The notes below the pieces were generated by a model. That model was not told the origin of the DNA and searched no databases. It saw only the letters and a list, made by a program, of their open reading frames with translations. Positions 31,599 through 32,672 of a DNA stretch of 32,672 nucleotides are shown here, in pieces (position 1 is the stretch's first letter; every line of letters begins with the position of its first letter). This DNA is from Flavobacteriaceae bacterium (GTDB lineage: Bacteria > Bacteroidota > Bacteroidia > Flavobacteriales > Flavobacteriaceae), in the NCBI GenBank assembly GCA_002862715.1, contig PKDV01000010.1:1-32672 (forward strand). The letters are read 5' to 3'. The translations under genes and the position numbers were made by a program.

Positions 31599-32672
31599 TT
31601 AGTTTGAAAGTTTTTTTGTTAAATCCTCAACATATTTTCTGAACTGCTTATCAGTAAAAGCAAGGTTGTCAACAGTTTTACATGCATGCAAAACAGTGGC
31701 ATGGTCACGGTGGCCAATTTTAGCTCCGATACTCGCTAATGAGGCTTTTGTCATTTTTTTAGAAAAAAACATTGCAAGTTGTCGAGCTTGAACTATATGA
31801 CGTTTTCTTGTTTTTGATTGTAGCGTAGTTACGTCCATTTGAAAATATTCTGATACTATTTTTTGGATGTGATCAATTGATATTTCTCGTTTAGTATTTC
31901 GTACAAATTTTTCAACTATTTGTTTTGCTAGCTCAATTGTTACCTCTTTTTTATTAAATGATGCTTGAGCAATAAGCGAAATTACTGCACCTTCTAGTTC
32001 TCTAATATTTGTTTTAACAGATTTAGCAACGTATTCAATTATTTCACTAGGTAATTCAACTCCGTCTCGGAATAACTTGTTGTTTAAAATAGAAATTCTG
32101 GTTTCATAGTCTGGAACTTGCAACTCGGCAGAAAGCCCCCACTTAAAACGTGATAAAAGCCTTTGTTCAATGTCTTGCATATCAACTGGGGCTTTGTCCG
32201 ATGTCAATACAACCTGTTTTCCATTTTGATGCAAGTGATTAAAAATGTGAAAAAAAACGTCTTGTGTTCCAGATTTTCCAGAAAAAAATTGAACATCATC
32301 AATAATTAAAACATCCATAATTTGATAAAAGTGAATAAAATCATTTCTAGTGTTCTTCTTTACGGACTCGATGTATTGTTGTGTAAATTTTTCAGCTGAA
32401 ATATATAAGACAGTTTTTTCAGGATATTTTGATTTTATGTTAACTCCAATTGCATGGGCCAAATGAGTTTTTCCTAAACCCACACCTCCAAACACAAGAA
32501 GCGGATTGAATGATGTACCACCAGGCTTGTTTGATACAGCAATACCTGCTGACCTTGCCAACCTATTAGCATCACCTTCTAAAAAATTATCAAAACTATA
32601 ATTTGGATTTAGTTGTGATTCAACTTTTAAATTTCTAATACCAGGAATAACAAATGGATTTCTTAATTCACT
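31599..32672 (-). CDS. dnaA: Chromosomal replication initiator DnaA, N-terminus cut by window edge
   Basis: Origin-binding AAA+ ATPase. 357 residues are present; the frame stays open to the window edge (first visible codons S-E-L-R-N-P-F), so domain I and most of II, about 115 residues, are outside. Domain III follows: YSFDNFLEGDANRLA, Walker A GGVGLGKTH, Walker B VLIIDDVQF, QRLLSRFKWGL with the arginine finger, and the sensor 2 region. Domain IV holds the DNA-binding signature GHRDHATVLHACKTV. rsmI follows after 33 nt. No cluster of DnaA boxes lies in the visible 3' side; an origin, if near, would be beyond the right edge. Confidence 0.97.
   Translation of the reverse strand, partial: SELRNPFVIPGIRNLKVESQLNPNYSFDNFLEGDANRLARSAGIAVSNKPGGTSFNPLLVFGGVGLGKTHLAHAIGVNIKSKYPEKTVLYISAEKFTQQYIESVKKNTRNDFIHFYQIMDVLIIDDVQFFSGKSGTQDVFFHIFNHLHQNGKQVVLTSDKAPVDMQDIEQRLLSRFKWGLSAELQVPDYETRISILNNKLFRDGVELPSEIIEYVAKSVKTNIRELEGAVISLIAQASFNKKEVTIELAKQIVEKFVRNTKREISIDHIQKIVSEYFQMDVTTLQSKTRKRHIVQARQLAMFFSKKMTKASLASIGAKIGHRDHATVLHACKTVDNLAFTDKQFRKYVEDLTKKLSN

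Overview
This window is a gene-dense, AT-rich (roughly 30% GC by eye) piece of a bacterial chromosome. It is almost certainly from the Flavobacteriia (Bacteroidota), most likely a streamlined marine member. The evidence is the -7 promoter motif TAnnTTTG (often TATATTTG), the absence of Shine-Dalgarno sequences, flavobacterial-type families (DUF6095, DUF721, DUF2520, split transketolase, CrtZ, short RsmI), and neighbour pairs usual for that class. No gap reaches 300 bases. I see no insertion sequence, prophage or CRISPR array. The outer genes, a CRY-DASH cryptochrome at the left and dnaA at the right, are both cut by the window edges.

Layout from left to right. (1) Positions 1-3566, minus strand: a light/DNA-repair cassette of five mutually overlapping genes, SRPBCC protein > SDR-like protein > CPD photolyase > 43-residue DUF2256 zinc-ribbon protein > CRY-DASH. 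(2) 3645-7970: a YwaF/TIGR02206 membrane protein, DUF2520 plus kdsC (Kdo for LPS), ndk, and recF with a lipoprotein and a DUF721 protein. (3) 8065-9289, plus strand: a TPR membrane protein and ribH. (4) 9279-11771, minus strand: tRNA-Lys, tRNA-Leu, a MerR/B12-type (CarH-like) photoreceptor-repressor, crtB and crtZ. (5) 11861-16062: aroK, a PRTase, an S4 protein, an FKBP lipoprotein with a Ca-binding-type Asp-rich tail, and the two transketolase halves. (6) 16109-21794, plus strand: tgt, an LptF/G-type permease, a DMT exporter, accA and dnaB. (7) 21806-28929, minus strand: degQ-like protease, trmD, rplS, icd, DUF6095, thrS, infC, rpmI, rplT. (8) 29032-32672: dapF and mltG on the plus strand, rsmI and dnaA on the minus strand.

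Two blocks appear to form a light response. The CarH-like regulator keeps both cobalamin motifs (W-x9-EH and ExHxxG), and TTGTTW repeats at helical spacing cover its own promoter. It heads a carotenoid cluster. The photolyase/cryptochrome cassette lies about 7 kb away, and ribH (flavin synthesis) lies between. Common control is inference. Other points of interest are infC starting at AUA directly behind the thrS stop codon in the same frame, a folded 5' leader in front of rplS, a Tgt without its three zinc cysteines, and several convergent gene pairs whose 3' ends overlap.
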